Assembly: GCA_041394985.1 (NCBI GenBank)
Contig: JAWLBI010000001.1
Span: 310,001 to 374,000, forward strand
Direction of reading: 5' to 3'
From: JAGLON01 sp041394985
Lineage (GTDB): Bacteria; Zixibacteria; MSB-5A5; GN15; JAAZOE01
Length of the DNA stretch: 64,000 bases
In this document: positions 44,053-52,509 of the stretch, piece by piece
Layout: the number at the start of each line of letters is the position of its first letter
Position numbering within the stretch: the stretch's first letter is position 1
Program-made: the position numbers and the translations under genes
Notes under the pieces: model-generated
Database searches by the model: none
Seen by the model: only the letters and a program-made list of their open reading frames with translations
What the model was told of the DNA's origin: nothing

Positions 44053-44126
44053 CCCGACCCTGAAGGGTCGGGCTCCCCCCCAAAATTGTACAATGCGTGA
44101 ATGGCAGGTTTGAGGACAAACCTGCC
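44053..44126. repeat. Palindromes of families C and B after DUF5131
   Basis: CCCGACCCTGAAGGGTCGGG (44053-44072) follows the stop by 4 bases. GGCAGGTTTG/CAAACCTGCC (44103-44126) comes next. Confidence 0.85.
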
Positions 44127-44144
44127 CTACGGTGTGCATTTGAA

Positions 44145-44877
44145 AAATCCTTAAAGTATTTATACAACCACCCCCCAGCCCCCTCCTTGAAAAGGAGGGG
44201 GAGCTGTTAGTAAGTAGGGCAGGAGCCCTGTCCGAGGATTGAGTGTAGCGAAATCCGAGGATGCCGAGTATCGCGAGGCAGCTCCTGCCATTATTCGCCA
44301 AATTCCTTTTCGAAAGTCAGGCTTTTATCAACGCCCCAGTCATTCGAATAACAATCTGAATATAGATTTAATGAAGTATATGGCCAATGAAACGGATTTT
44401 TGCACAAGCCATGTTTTACCGGATTATAATGGATATAATCCATGTGACGATTAAAATCTTCCTGATTTCGGATCATATGATCCCAAAATCTCTTCTGCCA
44501 GACATTCCCCTTTTTCACTTTAGAGGCACCTCGATACAGCGCGCCGAAACTCATTTTGAATTGTTGTAAAATATCCGAGATTGAATTGTTTTTGGTATCA
44601 ACCAGACAATGAAAATGATCAGGCAAAACTATCCAAGCTAAGAGCTTAATTGATTTTCTTCTCCTTACAGCAAAAAACGCCTTAACTAACAGCGAGTAGT
44701 TTTTGTGCAATATTGGGATTCGATTGTGTGTGACACAGGTAATAAAATAAATGTCGCTGATTTTGGGATAGCGTAATAATTTAGACATATTTATCATTAA
44801 AGTATTATTAATAATGTGTCTATCACATTTATTCGCGTTACCGCGAATCGGCAGGAGCACAGGGCTCCTGCCCTACT
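44145..44877. mobile_element. REP-RAYT unit, copy B (about 733 bp direct repeat)
   Basis: Second copy of the unit at 42571-43304, same orientation, with the same hairpin, left element and right palindrome and only scattered substitutions. Near-identity indicates recent duplication or gene conversion. Confidence 0.85.
44291..44788 (-). CDS. REP-associated tyrosine transposase (Y1/IS200-like), copy B
   Basis: A 165-residue RAYT differing from copy A at five positions (Ser/Thr in CLVDTKNN, Phe/Ser in YRGASKV, Tyr/Phe in QEDFNRH, Ser/Thr in WPYTSL, Pro/Ser in DCYSND). HFH and the YIHYNP Tyr motif are intact, so both copies could be active. Start chosen as for copy A. Confidence 0.85.
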   Translation of the reverse strand: MSKLLRYPKISDIYFITCVTHNRIPILHKNYSLLVKAFFAVRRRKSIKLLAWIVLPDHFHCLVDTKNNSISDILQQFKMSFGALYRGASKVKKGNVWQKRFWDHMIRNQEDFNRHMDYIHYNPVKHGLCKNPFHWPYTSLNLYSDCYSNDWGVDKSLTFEKEFGE

Positions 44878-45032
44878 ATAGAGTTGGGTCTTCCTTGTTT
44901 TTTGAATCAACTTTTGGCGTTGTGCGCCGTATATTGCGGTGGTATATATAACGTTCATAGAAATATGAGACAGAGTCTATATAGCGAGATAATCTGATTA
45001 AACCCACCCGTGGGGTAGGGTACCGGTGCGGT

Positions 45033-46118
45033 ATGTACGAAACGAATGAAGATCAATTGCCCGAACGGGCGATACTCGTCGGCGTCGCCCTCGGGCGCAC
45101 ACCGAAAAAAGAAGCCGAATATTCACTCGATGAACTCGAGCGCCTCGTCTCGACCGCCGGCGGCGAAGTCGTGCACCGGTATATCCAGGGGCGCCCGAAA
45201 CCAGACGGCACCTATTATGTCGGCAGCGGCATGGTCGAGGAGATCAAGCAGTTCATCGAAGAAAATAACTGCAATATAGTAGTCTTCGATGATCAGCTCT
45301 CGCCGAACCAGATGCGCAATCTCAGCAAATATCTGGACGTGAAAGTCATCGACCGCCCCATGCTGATTCTGGATATTTTCGCCCTGCATGCCCGCACGCA
45401 TGAATCGCGCCTGCAGGTGGAACTGGCTCAGATGGAATATTTGCTCCCGCGCCTGACCGGGCTCTGGGTGCACTTTTCGCGCCAACGCGGAGGTATCGGC
45501 TCAAAAGGCCCCGGCGAAACACAGCTCGAAATCGACCGCCGCCAGATCAGCAAAAAAATCGATTTTCTCAAAAAGAAGCTGAAGCAAATCGAAAAGCAGC
45601 GAGCGACACAGCGCAAAGGGCGCGAGAATTTTTACAAAATCTCCCTTGTCGGCTACACCAACGCCGGTAAGTCGACCCTGTTCAATCAGTTAACCAAGGC
45701 CGGGGTGCTTCAGGAAGACAAACTGTTCTCGACGCTCGATTCCACTACTCGAGTCATTTCGGTCGGGTATCCGCAAAATATCGTGATTACCGACACCGTC
45801 GGGTTCATTGAAAAACTCCCGCACCAACTGGTCGCCTCGTTCAAGTCGACTCTCGAGGAGGTGCTTCTGGCGGATTTAATCCTGCTGGTAGTAGATGCCT
45901 CGGATGAATACAAGGATCGGAAAATCGAGGTTGTCCGGCAGGTGCTGGATGATATCGGGGCCTCGGCCATCCCTCACCTGACCATCTATAATAAGATCGA
46001 TTTGCTCTCGGATGAGAATGCGATTCCCGCCGCCGATAACGGCAATATCCCTCTTTCGGCTCTCAAAAACTTGGGGCTGAATCGGCTGAAAACGGAAATT
46101 TTGGCACGTTTTGGATAA
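45033..46118 (+). CDS. hflX: Ribosome-associated GTPase HflX
   Basis: A 361-residue HflX, somewhat shorter than the E. coli protein. The N-terminal HflX domain has YYVGSGMVEEIKQFI, VVFDDQLSPNQMRNL and the signature RQRGGIGSKGPGETQLEIDRR near 150. The GTPase domain follows: G1 GYTNAGKSTLFN, G3 DTVGFIEKLP, G4 NKIDLL. HflX splits stalled or hibernating 70S ribosomes, which may complement the hpf product at 2.4 kb. The ribosome binding site is unclear (GGGGTAGGG about 15 bases upstream). Confidence 0.95.
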   Translation: MYETNEDQLPERAILVGVALGRTPKKEAEYSLDELERLVSTAGGEVVHRYIQGRPKPDGTYYVGSGMVEEIKQFIEENNCNIVVFDDQLSPNQMRNLSKYLDVKVIDRPMLILDIFALHARTHESRLQVELAQMEYLLPRLTGLWVHFSRQRGGIGSKGPGETQLEIDRRQISKKIDFLKKKLKQIEKQRATQRKGRENFYKISLVGYTNAGKSTLFNQLTKAGVLQEDKLFSTLDSTTRVISVGYPQNIVITDTVGFIEKLPHQLVASFKSTLEEVLLADLILLVVDASDEYKDRKIEVVRQVLDDIGASAIPHLTIYNKIDLLSDENAIPAADNGNIPLSALKNLGLNRLKTEILARFG

Positions 46119-46185
46119 ATATATCGGTTATTCCTTAATGTAACAAGCGTTTCTGCCGATACCCGGAGTAATAAGGAAAGACACC

Positions 46186-46545
46186 ATGAGTAAAAGAATA
46201 CTTATTGTTGATGACAACCCCAATATGTCCTCATTGCTCTCAGAGATGCTGGAAGTCTTTGACTATGAATCGGTGCGCGCCGGCGATGGTGTCGAGGCGA
46301 TCGAGAAGGTTGAGCAGGAGGATTTCAGCCTTGTCATCACCGATATGAGAATGCCGAAGATGTCGGGGCTCGACCTGCTGCAGAAAATCAAGCGGGAAAA
46401 ACCGACCCTGCCGGTCGTCGTCATTTCCGGGTATGCCATCGATGAAGACGGCAACAGTCTCGTCGACAGCATGGCCGACGGTTTTTTAAACAAGCCGTTC
46501 AAGATGTCCGATATCGAAAAGTTACTCGACGAAGTCATTAAGTAA
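46186..46545 (+). CDS. Stand-alone response regulator receiver (CheY-like)
   Basis: A 119-residue single receiver domain. Acidic pair ILIVDDN, phosphoacceptor Asp in LVITDMRMPKMSG near 53, Ser in VVISGYA and Lys in GFLNKPFKM. No output domain. AATAAGGAAAG lies before the ATG. No histidine kinase is nearby, so partner and target are unknown; it lies 74 bases before a Crp/Fnr regulator on the same strand. Confidence 0.93.
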   Translation: MSKRILIVDDNPNMSSLLSEMLEVFDYESVRAGDGVEAIEKVEQEDFSLVITDMRMPKMSGLDLLQKIKREKPTLPVVVISGYAIDEDGNSLVDSMADGFLNKPFKMSDIEKLLDEVIK

Positions 46546-46619
46546 GTCTCTCAATTTTAGTATCATGTTCTCTCTCCGTATTTAATTGCATATCTGCGTC
46601 CGTTTTCTATATTCCACAC

Positions 46620-47297
46620 ATGAAAAAAGCATTGGCCGAATCCGTTCTGTTCTCGGGACTGTCCGAATCTGAATTGCAGCAGGTCGAGTCGACCGGCAAT
46701 AAAGTTGAGGTCGACAAAGGGCGTATCATTTTCTTTCAGGGCGACCCCGGCGAGCATTTCTATCTTGTCCTGTCGGGCAGAGTGAAGATTTTCAAAAACT
46801 CACCTGACGGCAAGGAACAGATTCTGCTCATGGCCGGGGAGGGCGAGACATTCGGCGAGGCCGCGCTGTTTGCCGAAATCGGGTATCCGGCCAATGCCGA
46901 GGCTGTCGAGAAGACGACGCTGATTTCGTTCTCGCGCGAGAAATTCCTGGCACTCATTCATCAACAGCCCGATATTGCAGTCAACCTGATTGCCCGCCTG
47001 TCGATGCTGCTGCATCACCTGACGAGGCTGGTACAGCACTTGTCGCTGGAGGATATCTCGACGCGCCTGGCCGGTTACCTGCTGGATCTGGCGCCCGAGG
47101 ATTGCGGCAAGAGCTGCTCGATTGTGCTGAAAGAGAAAAAAATGGTGCTCGCGTCGATTCTGGGGACGATTCCCGAGACCCTGTCGCGGGCTTTTGCGAG
47201 GCTGACCAAAGACGGCGTGATTGCCGTCGACGGCCAGACGATACAGGTCAAAGACATCGACCGACTCACCGACATCGCCGCCGGTCAAAAAATCTAA
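46620..47297 (+). CDS. Crp/Fnr family regulator with FNR-type recognition helix
   Basis: A 225-residue regulator. The cyclic-nucleotide-like sensor is at 10-125 (FFQGDPGEHFYLVLSGRVKIF, GETFGEAALFAE), with a long dimer helix and C-terminal HTH. The recognition helix reads IPETLSRAFARL, with the E-x-x-S-R pattern that reads TTGAT half-sites in FNR. No N-terminal Cys cluster is present, so the signal is not the FNR 4Fe-4S; a Dnr-like haem or other ligand is possible. A matching box lies directly downstream before the ferredoxin gene. Confidence 0.9.
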   Translation: MKKALAESVLFSGLSESELQQVESTGNKVEVDKGRIIFFQGDPGEHFYLVLSGRVKIFKNSPDGKEQILLMAGEGETFGEAALFAEIGYPANAEAVEKTTLISFSREKFLALIHQQPDIAVNLIARLSMLLHHLTRLVQHLSLEDISTRLAGYLLDLAPEDCGKSCSIVLKEKKMVLASILGTIPETLSRAFARLTKDGVIAVDGQTIQVKDIDRLTDIAAGQKI

Positions 47298-47303
47298 GGC
47301 GGC

Positions 47304-47317
47304 TTGACCTAAATCAA
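47304..47317 (+). promoter_or_regulatory. FNR-like operator upstream of the ferredoxin gene
   Basis: TTGAC-CTAA-ATCAA fits the TTGAT-N4-ATCAA consensus with one mismatch. It lies 7 bases after the Crp/Fnr stop and 68 bases before the ferredoxin ATG, a suitable activating position. A consensus recognition helix is encoded next door. Confidence 0.65.
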
Positions 47318-47384
47318 AGACTAATTTAGTCCTGTTGCCGATATTTACAGCGTAGAACGTGAATATGTATCGACAGGAGGACAT

Positions 47385-48230
47385 ATGGCGAAAAAGTTAC
47401 GCGATATCGTCATTATCGACGAGGACCTCTGCGACGGCTGCGGTCAGTGTATTCTGAGTTGCGACGAGGGGGCGATTCAGATAATAGACGGCAAGGCCAA
47501 GCTGGTATCGGCCAATTTGTGTGACGGCTTCGGTAATTGCCTGGGTTCCTGCCCGCAGGACGCCATTACTATTAAAAAGCAAGAGGTCGAGGAGTACGAT
47601 GAGGAGGCCGTAAAGGTCCACCTGGCAAGTCTCCAAAAGGGGGAAAACGCACAGCCGAATCCGGTGGAACGACCGCGCACGTCCGGCGGTTGCCCCGGTT
47701 CGGCCGTGCAGAGTTTCGGCCCGGCAGCTCAGCCGGCCAATCGCTTCCAGCAATTCAAATCGTGTCCCGGTTCGGCAATGCAGAGTTTTTCCGAAACCGG
47801 TACTGAAGGCGGTGGTAACGATACCAATCGCCCGATTCCGCAGACTCGCCTGACCCAATGGCCTGTTCAGTTGATGCTTGTCCCTGCGACCGCGCCGTTT
47901 CTGGCCGGTCGCGAACTACTTATCGCCGCGGATTGTGTCCCATTCACATATGCCGATTTTCACGATGGCTATCTCAAGGGGAAATCTCTGCTGGTCGGCT
48001 GCCCCAAGCTGGATAATCTGCAATTCTACCGGCAGAAACTGGAAGAGGTTTTCCGCCTCTCAGGCTGCACCGGCGTGACAGTCATGATTATGGAAGTCCC
48101 CTGTTGCGGCGGGCTCGATATGGTCACCCGTGAGGCGATGAAAGCAGCCGGTTCGGATATTCCGCTCAAGGAAATTGTGGTAGGAATTCGAGGAGATATC
48201 ATCAGTGAGCGGGAAATTGCGTATAAGTAA
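47385..48230 (+). CDS. Ferredoxin-like protein with modified second cluster and CPGSA repeats
   Basis: A 281-residue protein. Cluster 1 is complete (C-x2-C-x2-C-x3-C in CDGCGQCILSC). Cluster 2 reads CDGFGNCLGSCP, with Phe replacing the second Cys. Two short CPGSA.QSF repeats follow at about 103 and 127. The C-terminal half (160-281) has LLVGCPKLDN and VMIMEVPCCGGLD, which may bind another metal or disulfide. The family is common in anaerobes beside Crp/Fnr regulators and hydroxylamine reductase; the latter is absent here. Expression is probably controlled by the FNR-like box upstream. An electron-transfer role is inferred. Confidence 0.8.
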   Translation: MAKKLRDIVIIDEDLCDGCGQCILSCDEGAIQIIDGKAKLVSANLCDGFGNCLGSCPQDAITIKKQEVEEYDEEAVKVHLASLQKGENAQPNPVERPRTSGGCPGSAVQSFGPAAQPANRFQQFKSCPGSAMQSFSETGTEGGGNDTNRPIPQTRLTQWPVQLMLVPATAPFLAGRELLIAADCVPFTYADFHDGYLKGKSLLVGCPKLDNLQFYRQKLEEVFRLSGCTGVTVMIMEVPCCGGLDMVTREAMKAAGSDIPLKEIVVGIRGDIISEREIAYK

Positions 48231-48256
48231 TAAGACCCCTCGCTATCTTTGAATCT

Positions 48257-48294
48257 AAAAAAAGGAGTTCCCGGTTACCGGGACTCCTTTTTTT
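48257..48294 (+). terminator. Intrinsic terminator of the ferredoxin gene
   Basis: AAAGGAGTTCCCGG and CCGGGACTCCTTT with a 3-base loop form a long stem, followed by T. Beyond it, 48303-48410 holds two more hairpins (CTGCAA..AATCCCC/GGGGATT..TTGCAG and CGTGCGACCG/CGGTCGCACG) with no gene. Confidence 0.9.
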
Positions 48295-48459
48295 ATTGCT
48301 ACCTGCAAAAAATCCCCTTGTCGGGGATTTCTTGCAGAGGTCGCACAGAAAGCAGAACCTGTGTCGAATCTAACATTGAATCGTGCGACCGAGCCCCCGC
48401 CGGTCGCACGAATTGTGAACAAACATCGGTATTACAGGCCGATGGTATGAAGCAAGTTT

Positions 48460-49164
48460 TTAATTGTTGACGATAATCTCCGCGCCGAGCGCCTGCGCAC
48501 CGGAACCGGCCGCAAAGCCCTTGGCGAAAACTGTGTAAATCATGCCGTCGGAGATCGTGATATTGCCCAGAGGCAGTACTACCGTGCCGGTGCCCGCGAG
48601 GCGTACTTCCAGATTATAGGTACCGGCGTCAAGCGGGGTGAATCCCTGGAACTCCTTGAAGGAGACATTACCAAAGACAACCGGGCCGCCGCCCGCGACC
48701 GCGATATCGACCGCGGGGGCATCAGGGGACAGGTGCACAAAGCGTACGTGCGCTTTGCCGGAAGCCGGGGCAGTCAGATCATCAACCAGGACAAGCGGTT
48801 CGATGTTGGAAACCGAATTCACTGCGAAAACTGTGTAATTGACACTGGGGTCGAGCATCAAATCGGCATTGATAACCGTGGTGGTTGTATTGGCAACATT
48901 GACTTTTACATTGCGATTGCCGGACGGCAGTTCCACATATCCCGTATTCTGCGGGAAAGTCAGGTCGGTCAACGCCGTCGGATTGTTATCGACAAGCACA
49001 TCGACACCAGGGGCATCCGGAGAGGCATGAACAATCAATACCTTGGCCGGAGCGGCGGGAGTACTTGTTATCGGGTTATTGTCGTCATCATCGCTGCAAC
49101 CGACAACGACAAGCATGAGAGCCGCCAGCATGGCGATTGAAAACAGTGAGTGTAATTTTTTCAT
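48460..49164 (-). CDS. DUF4397 lipoprotein
   Basis: A 234-residue lipoprotein. Signal peptide with lipobox VVGC (Cys-23), an Asp-rich linker, then two DUF4397 repeats at about 40-130 and 138-232 (VLIVHASPDAPGVDVLVDN and VRFVHLSPDAPAVDIAVAG). The domain is a beta-sandwich found on secreted surface proteins of unknown function. It lies downstream of the DUF378 gene on the same strand (39 bases), perhaps one transcript. Confidence 0.92.
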   Translation of the reverse strand: MKKLHSLFSIAMLAALMLVVVGCSDDDDNNPITSTPAAPAKVLIVHASPDAPGVDVLVDNNPTALTDLTFPQNTGYVELPSGNRNVKVNVANTTTTVINADLMLDPSVNYTVFAVNSVSNIEPLVLVDDLTAPASGKAHVRFVHLSPDAPAVDIAVAGGGPVVFGNVSFKEFQGFTPLDAGTYNLEVRLAGTGTVVLPLGNITISDGMIYTVFAKGFAAGSGAQALGAEIIVNN

Positions 49165-49203
49165 TGTGTCCTCCGTTATTTCTTCGTTTGAATTTACAAT
49201 TGA

Positions 49204-49425
49204 TTAGGCATTAACCGTTGCTGGTGTCCAGCGACGCTGAATGGCTTTCCACTGAATGGCCTGATATACGGCGCTCAGACCGACCAGCGAATAGACGATA
49301 CTGGCCAGGGCCGAACCGGAGCCGAACAGGGCGGCAACAAGGTCGAAATTAAGAAATCCAACCAATCCCCAGTTTAGTCCGCCAACTACCAGCAGGACGA
49401 CGACGATGATATCCAGACTTTTCAT
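49204..49425 (-). CDS. DUF378 small membrane protein
   Basis: A 73-residue protein with two TM helices: LDIIVVVLLVVGGLNWGLVG, then a short FNFDLVAALFG segment and IVYSLVGLSAVYQAI. This matches DUF378 (YuzA-like) proteins, whose function is unknown. An AGGAG sits 6 bases before the ATG. It is divergent from the CarH-like gene, and the phased TGTCTA repeats lie between them, so it may be light-regulated too. Confidence 0.9.
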   Translation of the reverse strand: MKSLDIIVVVLLVVGGLNWGLVGFLNFDLVAALFGSGSALASIVYSLVGLSAVYQAIQWKAIQRRWTPATVNA

Positions 49426-49480
49426 GAGACACTCCTTTTTGTTATTGTTTTTTAGTTTTCTCGTAAATCAAAACCAATCT

Positions 49481-49631
49481 TGTCTACTTATTGTTCCCAA
49501 AATGTCTAAAAAATAATGAATTTTTGTCTAAATTTTCAAAAATACATATAACTTATTGTTATTTTATTGGTTAAGCGATATTTTCTTTGGATTTTGTCCA
49601 TAGAAATATCATTATTGTGAACTTTTGTCTA
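49481..49631 (-). promoter_or_regulatory. Phased TGTCTA repeats, candidate CarH-type operators
   Basis: TGTCTA occurs at 49481, 49503, 49525 and 49626, and TGTCCA at 49595. The first three are exactly 22 bases apart, with another TGT at 49492, so the array is on an 11-bp grid. On the minus strand each unit reads like TTTAGACAAAA, which fits the nnTnnACAnnn repeat recalled for T. thermophilus CarH. The 49626 site precedes a possible -10 TATACT (49642-49647). Confidence 0.6.
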
Positions 49632-49680
49632 AAAAATCAGTTATACTGTTTGAAAACATAAAAACGAAAGAGAAACTCAT

Positions 49681-50631
49681 ATGGGGAAGCATCCAATCCG
49701 AGCCGTTGTCCGGCAAACCGGGCTTTCGCCCCACCTTATTAGAGTATGGGAGCGGAGGTATCAGGCGGTCACTCCGGAGCGCACCGATACCGGGCGCCGT
49801 GTGTATTCAGATGCCGATATCGAGAAATTATCCCTATTGCGGCAGGCGACACAGGCGGGTGAATCGATCGGCCATATCGCTAATCTGAGTCGAGATGAAC
49901 TTGTTGCTCTGATCACTTCCACGGGAATATCCACGACGCCGGTGACGACACCGTCGACAACGGCGGAAACTCCGAGTCCTGATTTGTTTCTTGGACGATG
50001 TCTGGAAAATGTCAAGAACCTTGATGCCGGAGGGTTGGAGGTCAACCTGCTGAATGCTTCGGTTTCATTAGGTGAGCAGGTTTTTTTAGAACAGGTCATT
50101 CAGCCGCTTATGTCCAACATAGGGCGACTGTGGAGCGAGGGGGCTATTAAAGTTGTCCACGAGCATATTTCATCGGCAGTGGTCCGATCGATGCTCGGAT
50201 CAATGGTGCTGGCCAGTAAACGCTTCGATGATGGACCGGTGATTCTGGTCACAACTCCGGTCGGCCAGGTGCATGAGTTTGGGGCGCTCATGGCGGCCTT
50301 GAGTGCTTCTTCGATCGGCTGGCAGTCGCTTTATCTTGGCCCGAATTTGCCGGTCGAAGATATCCTTGCAGTACTTAAGGAACGGCGAATCGATGCGATT
50401 GCGCTCAGCATTATTTTTCCACCGGATGACCCGCATGTTAAGGCGTACCTCCAGAAGCTCGGGCGGTTCCTGCCGCCAAATGTCACACTGGTCGTCGGCG
50501 GTGAAGCCGCGGAATCCTACAAACAGATCATTGGAAGTATCGGCGGTGTCATTTGCCATAATTTAAATGAATTGAAGAATCACCTAAACGATGCGCGGCG
50601 CACACGCTCATCCGATACCGGAATTAATTGA
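49681..50631 (+). CDS. carH: CarH/LitR-like MerR regulator with B12-binding light-sensor domain
   Basis: A 316-residue regulator. The MerR HTH is at 1-72 (TGLSPHLIRVWERRYQAVTPERTDTGRR), a Thr/Pro linker follows to 100, then a helical cap and B12-binding Rossmann domain. The cap has W151-x9-E161-H162 (WSEGAIKVVHEH) and the lower axial His is 198 in QVHEFG. T. thermophilus CarH has W131, E141, H142 and H177, the same spacing within one residue. In that protein AdoCbl-bound tetramers block transcription in the dark and light releases them. It heads an operon with photolyase and others. Confidence 0.85.
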   Translation: MGKHPIRAVVRQTGLSPHLIRVWERRYQAVTPERTDTGRRVYSDADIEKLSLLRQATQAGESIGHIANLSRDELVALITSTGISTTPVTTPSTTAETPSPDLFLGRCLENVKNLDAGGLEVNLLNASVSLGEQVFLEQVIQPLMSNIGRLWSEGAIKVVHEHISSAVVRSMLGSMVLASKRFDDGPVILVTTPVGQVHEFGALMAALSASSIGWQSLYLGPNLPVEDILAVLKERRIDAIALSIIFPPDDPHVKAYLQKLGRFLPPNVTLVVGGEAAESYKQIIGSIGGVICHNLNELKNHLNDARRTRSSDTGIN

Positions 50632-50632
50632 A

Positions 50633-52006
50633 ATGAGCTCAAAAATGAATATAGACTCTCGTCGGATATATAATATCAATGACGGTCCGGATTGTGTCGG
50701 TCCGGTCATCTATTTAATGGCGCGGGATTCTCGCGTTTCGGACAACTGGGCATTACTGTTTGCGCAGAACAAGGCAATCGAATTAAAACAACCGTTGATT
50801 GTGGCGCACACGCTGACGGCGGACTGGCCGGAGATGGGCTATCGGCAGTACCGGTTTTTGTTGGATGGACTCAAGCCTCTCGCGAATAAACTTGCGAAAC
50901 TGAATATCTCGTTCACGGTATTGGAACACAAACAAGCGAGAGAAAAATTCATTCACGAACAAAACCCGGGCGCTGTCATTGTCGATTTTAATCCGCTGAG
51001 AGAGAGCCGGGAATGGAAGCGGCGACTGGCCGATAGACTCTCTTGCGCCGTGTATGAAGTTGATGCGCATAATATCGTTCCGGCGCATATCGCATCGCCT
51101 AAACTGGAATATGCCGCCTATACGATTCGCCCGAAGATCAATAAATTGCTGCCGGATTTCCTGACACCGATTCCACCTGTGAAAAAGCACCCGAATGTGC
51201 TTGAGACTTCGTTAGTCTCCCCCGATTGGGAGAAGCTGGAATCATCGCCACGGATAAAAACTCCATTCCCTGTGTGGACATTTGCTTCCGGCGAGGAAGC
51301 AGGTGAGTCAATGCTCGATGAATTCCTGACTCGCCGCCTCCGCGGGTATCACGAGCGGCGCAATGATGCCAATGCCGGAGCGGTTTCCAATCTGTCGACT
51401 TATTTGCATTTTGGATTTATCTCGGCTCAGCGTGTTGCATTTGAAGCACAGCGCTTCGATGATGATTTCAATGCCCGGGACACATTTCTGGAAGAGTTGA
51501 TCGTGCGCCGGGAATTGTCCGACAATTTCTGCCTGTACAATGAAAACTATGATTCATTTACCGGGTTTCCCGAGTGGGCGCAGAAGTCGCTCGATGAACA
51601 CCGATCAGATCCTCGGAAATTTGTATATTCCCCCGATGAATTCGAAAACGCCAGGACACACGATCCGCTTTGGAATGCGGCCCAGATTGAATTGCTGACG
51701 ACGGGGAAGATGCACGGCTATCTGCGGATGTTCTGGGCGAAGAAAATCCTCGAATGGAGTGTCTCACCCGAAGATGCTCAGGCGACGGCTTTGTATTTGA
51801 ACGATATGTATGCATTGGACGGATATGATCCCAATGGCTTCACCGGTGTCGCCTGGTCGATCGGCGGTGTCCATGATCGGCCGTGGTTTGAGCGGGATAT
51901 CTTCGGTAAGGTGCGCTACATGGCGGAATCGGGGTGCAAGAAGAAATTCGACATTCCCGAATACATCAAAAGGAACTCGCAAGCATCGCTGGAGATCGGT
52001 TCATGA
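50633..52006 (+). CDS. phr: Class II deoxyribodipyrimidine photolyase
   Basis: A 457-residue photolyase that repairs UV-induced cyclobutane dimers using FADH- and light. The N-terminal antenna domain reads VIYLMARDSRVSDNWALLFAQ, typical of class II. The FAD domain has RRNDANAGAVSNLSTYLHFGFIS near 250, then RELSDNFCLYNENYDS and MHGYLRMFWAKKILEWS, with YALDGYDPNGFTGVAWSIGG at the end. The start 1 base after the carH stop region has weak ribosome binding; ATG 50645 is an alternative. Co-location with a B12 photoreceptor suggests light induction. Confidence 0.93.
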   Translation: MSSKMNIDSRRIYNINDGPDCVGPVIYLMARDSRVSDNWALLFAQNKAIELKQPLIVAHTLTADWPEMGYRQYRFLLDGLKPLANKLAKLNISFTVLEHKQAREKFIHEQNPGAVIVDFNPLRESREWKRRLADRLSCAVYEVDAHNIVPAHIASPKLEYAAYTIRPKINKLLPDFLTPIPPVKKHPNVLETSLVSPDWEKLESSPRIKTPFPVWTFASGEEAGESMLDEFLTRRLRGYHERRNDANAGAVSNLSTYLHFGFISAQRVAFEAQRFDDDFNARDTFLEELIVRRELSDNFCLYNENYDSFTGFPEWAQKSLDEHRSDPRKFVYSPDEFENARTHDPLWNAAQIELLTTGKMHGYLRMFWAKKILEWSVSPEDAQATALYLNDMYALDGYDPNGFTGVAWSIGGVHDRPWFERDIFGKVRYMAESGCKKKFDIPEYIKRNSQASLEIGS

Positions 52007-52509
52007 TGGTGTATACGCTCCGACAAGAGCAGATCATCGGCCGTGAAATAAAAGAGGTGTTCTCGTTTTTCGAGCGCCCGGAAAACCTGTGTAAAATCAC
52101 GCCGCCGAAAATGAAATTCGATATCCTGACACCGCAACCGCTGGAAATGCGCACGGGCGCCGTGTTTGATTATGTCGTTAATATCATGGGGGTCAATCAA
52201 CACTGGCGGACGCTGATCGAGCGGTACAACCCACCGCATTCATTTATCGATATCCAGCTAAATGGTCCCTATCGCCTCTGGCATCACACCCATGAATTCG
52301 AGGAACATGCCGAGGGGACATTAATCCGTGATACGATCCGCTATGTCCTGCCATTCGGATTTATCGGGCGAATTGTCCACCCCCTCATCGTGAGACCGCA
52401 ATTAGAGAGGATTTTTAGCTTTCGTCGCAAGGCGATAGATATAATATTTCCTGCGGAAACCATGATTCAAAATTCGGCGAACGATTCCATATCGCCATTA
52501 CATGGGTAG
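52003..52509 (+). CDS. SRPBCC family protein
   Basis: A 168-residue helix-grip (START-like) protein: QEQIIGREIKEVFSFFERPENL, then FDYVVNIMGVNQHWRTLIERYNPPHSFIDIQLNGPY and LIRDTIRYVLPFGFIGRIVHPLIV. This subfamily regularly accompanies LitR/CarH and photolyase genes. The ligand is unknown. ATG 52003 overlaps the photolyase stop; the longer upstream reading lies inside photolyase and is rejected. Confidence 0.88.
   Translation: MMVYTLRQEQIIGREIKEVFSFFERPENLCKITPPKMKFDILTPQPLEMRTGAVFDYVVNIMGVNQHWRTLIERYNPPHSFIDIQLNGPYRLWHHTHEFEEHAEGTLIRDTIRYVLPFGFIGRIVHPLIVRPQLERIFSFRRKAIDIIFPAETMIQNSANDSISPLHG

Noticed and set aside
51934..52002. Upstream start for the SRPBCC gene
   Set aside because: It lies inside the photolyase gene and the family fold begins at ATG 52003.
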